8,137 nucleotides of DNA, from positions 1 to 8,137 of the forward strand of contig CAYFUM010000045.1 of NCBI GenBank assembly GCA_964346475.1. The letters run 5' to 3'. Origin of the DNA: DTU036 sp964346475 (lineage in GTDB: Bacteria; Bacillota; Clostridia; Peptostreptococcales; Acidaminobacteraceae). Under the pieces are notes generated by a model. That model made no database searches. It worked only from the letters and a program-made list of their open reading frames with translations, and was not told the origin of the DNA. Made by a program: the position numbers and the translations under genes. The first letter of the stretch is position 1; each line of letters starts with the position of its first letter. This document shows positions 6,488 to 8,137 of this stretch, piece by piece.

Positions 6488-7888
6488 CTAGAGTAGACCC
6501 TCCTTCATCCAGTGAAAGTTACTACCAGCTACTTTATTAAAACTCTTTTCAGCTCTTTTTCCTATGGACTCAGGAAGACCCCTAAGCTCTTTAAAGAGCT
6601 CCTCCATACAATCATCTACAAAGGAGCCCCCTCTTAAAATTATATCTCCACCCACCATGGAAAAGTCCACCTCATCTCCCCGGGCACTATAGACCAGATT
6701 GGGGACAAGATTTCTCATAGGATGGGTATAGACAGGACTCATAGAGGGCCTATTTAAATCCAGGGCAATTATATCGGCCTTTTTGCCTGGAGCTAGACTC
6801 CCCACTATATCATCAAGGCCACAGGCCCTGGCCCCATCAATGGTGGCCATCCTAAGAACCTGCCAGGCAGGCATAGCCTCAGGGTCCTGTCTTTTTATCT
6901 TGGTAAAAAGAGCAGCGCAGTACATCTCCTTAATCATGTTGTGGCTATTATTACCAGGGGCCTGGTCGCTACCTAGAGCCACCCAGCCCCCCTCCTTTAT
7001 AAAGACGTCAGCTGCAGGCACCATACCATCTATAATGCCTATAGAGGCGGGACAAAAGATCATGTTAGCTCCACTTCTTGCAACCCTTGCCACCTCATCA
7101 TCCCTGCAGTCGGTTAGATGGACCGCCAGGAGTCTAGAGTCCAAAAGACCCAGGTCTTCAAGGAAATCCACAGGCCTTTTGCCATAACGTCTTTCAATCT
7201 GATAGGTCTCCCTATCCCCCTGCTGGACATGCATATGGATTTTGGTGTTTTTATCCTCAGCCAGTCTTTTTACTCTAAGAAGAAGTTCAGGAGATAAAAA
7301 GTCAGCTCCCTGGGGGCCAAAAAAGACCCTCATCTTGTCCCTATTATTCCATTTGTTGAAGAGCTCTATATTTTTATTTAAGCTCTCCTCACCAAGTCTG
7401 GGATCAAATTCATAGATCTCCCCAGGAGCATAGACCCTGTGGACAGCCTCCCTGATGGTGGTGGTAATCATACCCCTTAGCTTCATCTTCTTTAAAAAAA
7501 GACAGACCTCCTCCATGTTGGCCTCATAGTCTCCAAAACTTGTTGTTCCTGCCCTGGCAGCCTCCATAATGGCCAGCTTACTTCCCAGGAGCTCCTCCTC
7601 CTTAGTAACCACCTGGGCAAAGGGCTGGAGACCCTGCATCATCCAGTTATTTGTATCCTGGGCAAGCCCCCTTAATATATTCATAGCACTATGCATATGG
7701 GCGTCAATAAAACCCGGCAGCACCAGGTGATGATCAAGTACAATTATCTCATCGGCTGAGTTCTCCCCGCTAATGGGCCTAATATCCACAATTTCTCCCC
7801 CATCAACAAAGATATCCACATTTTCTATGTAACCCAGTCCCTGACCCTCCATGGTATAGGCGTGACTACAGCGCAGTATATAATCCAT
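6488..7888 (-). CDS. Amidohydrolase of the MTA/SAH deaminase-AtzB/TrzN-like group
   Basis: 466 residues, usual for the chlorohydrolase/deaminase branch of the amidohydrolase superfamily (PF01979). Seen: LPGFIDAHMHSAMNILRG (57-74) with metal ligands His64 and His66; KIHMHVQQGDRE (216-227) with His218/His220; LLAVHLTDC (253-261) with His257; VALGSDQAPGNNSHNM (303-318) with Asp308; and the closing strand GSLAPGKKADIIALD (363-377). The mononuclear metal site is therefore intact. Where MTA/SAH deaminases have HxxET with a catalytic Glu, this protein has HVQQ, and the usual HNPxSN segment is FCPASIG (278-284), so deamination of adenosine-like substrates is doubtful. Its substrate is unknown. The ATG at 7888 has AAGGAGG five bases upstream. 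It is the first gene of a two-gene operon and is divergent from a RocB-like gene, suggesting joint control and a role in breakdown of an amide or peptide-like compound. Confidence 0.88.
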   Translation of the reverse strand: MDYILRCSHAYTMEGQGLGYIENVDIFVDGGEIVDIRPISGENSADEIIVLDHHLVLPGFIDAHMHSAMNILRGLAQDTNNWMMQGLQPFAQVVTKEEELLGSKLAIMEAARAGTTSFGDYEANMEEVCLFLKKMKLRGMITTTIREAVHRVYAPGEIYEFDPRLGEESLNKNIELFNKWNNRDKMRVFFGPQGADFLSPELLLRVKRLAEDKNTKIHMHVQQGDRETYQIERRYGKRPVDFLEDLGLLDSRLLAVHLTDCRDDEVARVARSGANMIFCPASIGIIDGMVPAADVFIKEGGWVALGSDQAPGNNSHNMIKEMYCAALFTKIKRQDPEAMPAWQVLRMATIDGARACGLDDIVGSLAPGKKADIIALDLNRPSMSPVYTHPMRNLVPNLVYSARGDEVDFSMVGGDIILRGGSFVDDCMEELFKELRGLPESIGKRAEKSFNKVAGSNFHWMKEGLL

Positions 7889-7940
7889 AAAGACCTCCTT
7901 TTGACTATTTTAACATCTGCTTAATTTTTAATAAAGAAGT

Positions 7941-7956
7941 TAAACTACTATGTTTA
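7941..7956. repeat. Short inverted repeat in the divergent intergenic region
   Basis: TAAAC-TACTAT-GTTTA has 5-bp perfect arms 11 bases apart centre to centre. It lies between the amidohydrolase start and the proposed RocB-side -10, a position fit for an operator acting on both directions. The arms are short and AT-rich, so chance is not excluded. Confidence 0.3.
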
Positions 7957-7961
7957 GACCA

Positions 7962-7970
7962 TGTTATACT
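7962..7970 (+). promoter_or_regulatory. Candidate extended -10 promoter for the RocB-like gene
   Basis: TGTTATACT combines the TGn extension with TATACT (5 of 6 to TATAAT), 27 bases before the ATG at 7998. The -35 region (around 7940-7947) is poor. No equally convincing promoter for the divergent amidohydrolase operon is seen; TGTTAAAAT on the minus strand (about 7907-7915) lies too close to that gene's ribosome binding site. Confidence 0.45.
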
Positions 7971-7997
7971 TAGGCTAGTAAAAACCAGGAGGTAAGA

Positions 7998-8137
7998 ATG
8001 AATTTTTATGATGAAGTGAAGATGTTGACGGAAAAACTAGTATCAATTTCCAGCATTAATAAAGCTCCAGGAGAAGAGACTGAAGTAGCCAGGGCTATAG
8101 ATGATTTTTACAGTCAGCTTCCCTATTTTAAGGAGCA
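7998..8137 (+). CDS. RocB-like M20 family peptidase, 3' end outside window
   Basis: Only the first 46 codons are present. They read LTEKLVSISSINKAPGEE (residues 10-27) and end with QLPYFKE (40-46). This is the N-terminal pattern of the RocB branch of M20 metallopeptidases (LVSIPS...GE..., then LPYF.EH), whose members are about 540 residues long and are linked to arginine or peptide utilisation in Firmicutes. The metal ligands lie beyond the window edge, so activity cannot be judged. AGGAGG at 7987-7992, five bases before the ATG, fixes the start. It is divergent from the two amidohydrolase genes across a 109-bp shared regulatory interval, which supports a common substrate pathway. Another M20 subfamily is possible. 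Confidence 0.75.
   Translation, partial: MNFYDEVKMLTEKLVSISSINKAPGEETEVARAIDDFYSQLPYFKE

Noticed and set aside
6783..7187. 134-codon plus-strand frame inside the first amidohydrolase
   Set aside because: It is antisense to the metal-site region of a conserved enzyme, with low-complexity Ser/Leu-rich translation and no family signal.

Overview
The window looks like chromosomal DNA of a low-GC Gram-positive bacterium, most likely an anaerobic Clostridia or Tissierellia member. The basis is AGGAGG-type ribosome binding sites, heavy use of ATA (Ile), AGA/AGG (Arg) and CTA (Leu) codons, GTG and TTG starts, a Firmicutes-style RocB-like peptidase, and best remembered similarity of the proteins to families common in that group. 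No species can be named from the sequence.

Layout. Positions 1-1341 (minus) hold the first 447 residues of a MurJ/MviN-type lipid II flippase, cut off by the window edge and not related to the rest. A leader with a candidate promoter and two short palindromes (1342-1524) separates it from a terminator (1525-1561). This terminator ends a two-gene minus-strand unit: an MmgE/PrpD-family protein (2811-4181) followed 10 bp later by an FAD-dependent oxidoreductase (1592-2800). Positions 4182-4874 look gene-free at first sight but contain two gene fragments joined tail to tail. One is the last 40 codons of an oligopeptide/dipeptide ABC transporter ATPase (4191-4313, minus), directly upstream of the mmgE/prpD gene. 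The other is the 3' part of a LysR-type regulator (4314-4822, plus), which has lost its DNA-binding domain and also carries a frameshift near 4495. A strong hairpin terminator (4829-4858) follows. A second minus-strand unit of two metal-dependent amidohydrolases (4875-6479 and 6488-7888) is read toward that terminator. Divergent from it, the first 46 codons of a RocB-like M20 peptidase start at 7998 and run off the end.

Interpretation. The genes suggest a catabolic locus for a peptide-like or N-acylated/amidated compound: uptake by an Opp/Dpp transporter, hydrolysis by amidohydrolases and an M20 peptidase, then processing by an MmgE/PrpD enzyme and a flavoprotein, under a LysR regulator. The substrate cannot be deduced. 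The most notable observation is a deletion scar at about 4311-4316. It appears to have removed most of the transporter operon and the 5' half of the divergently oriented regulator, leaving mmgE/prpD and the flavoprotein gene intact but probably without their original promoter and regulator. I see no CRISPR array, tRNA, rRNA, insertion sequence or phage gene.
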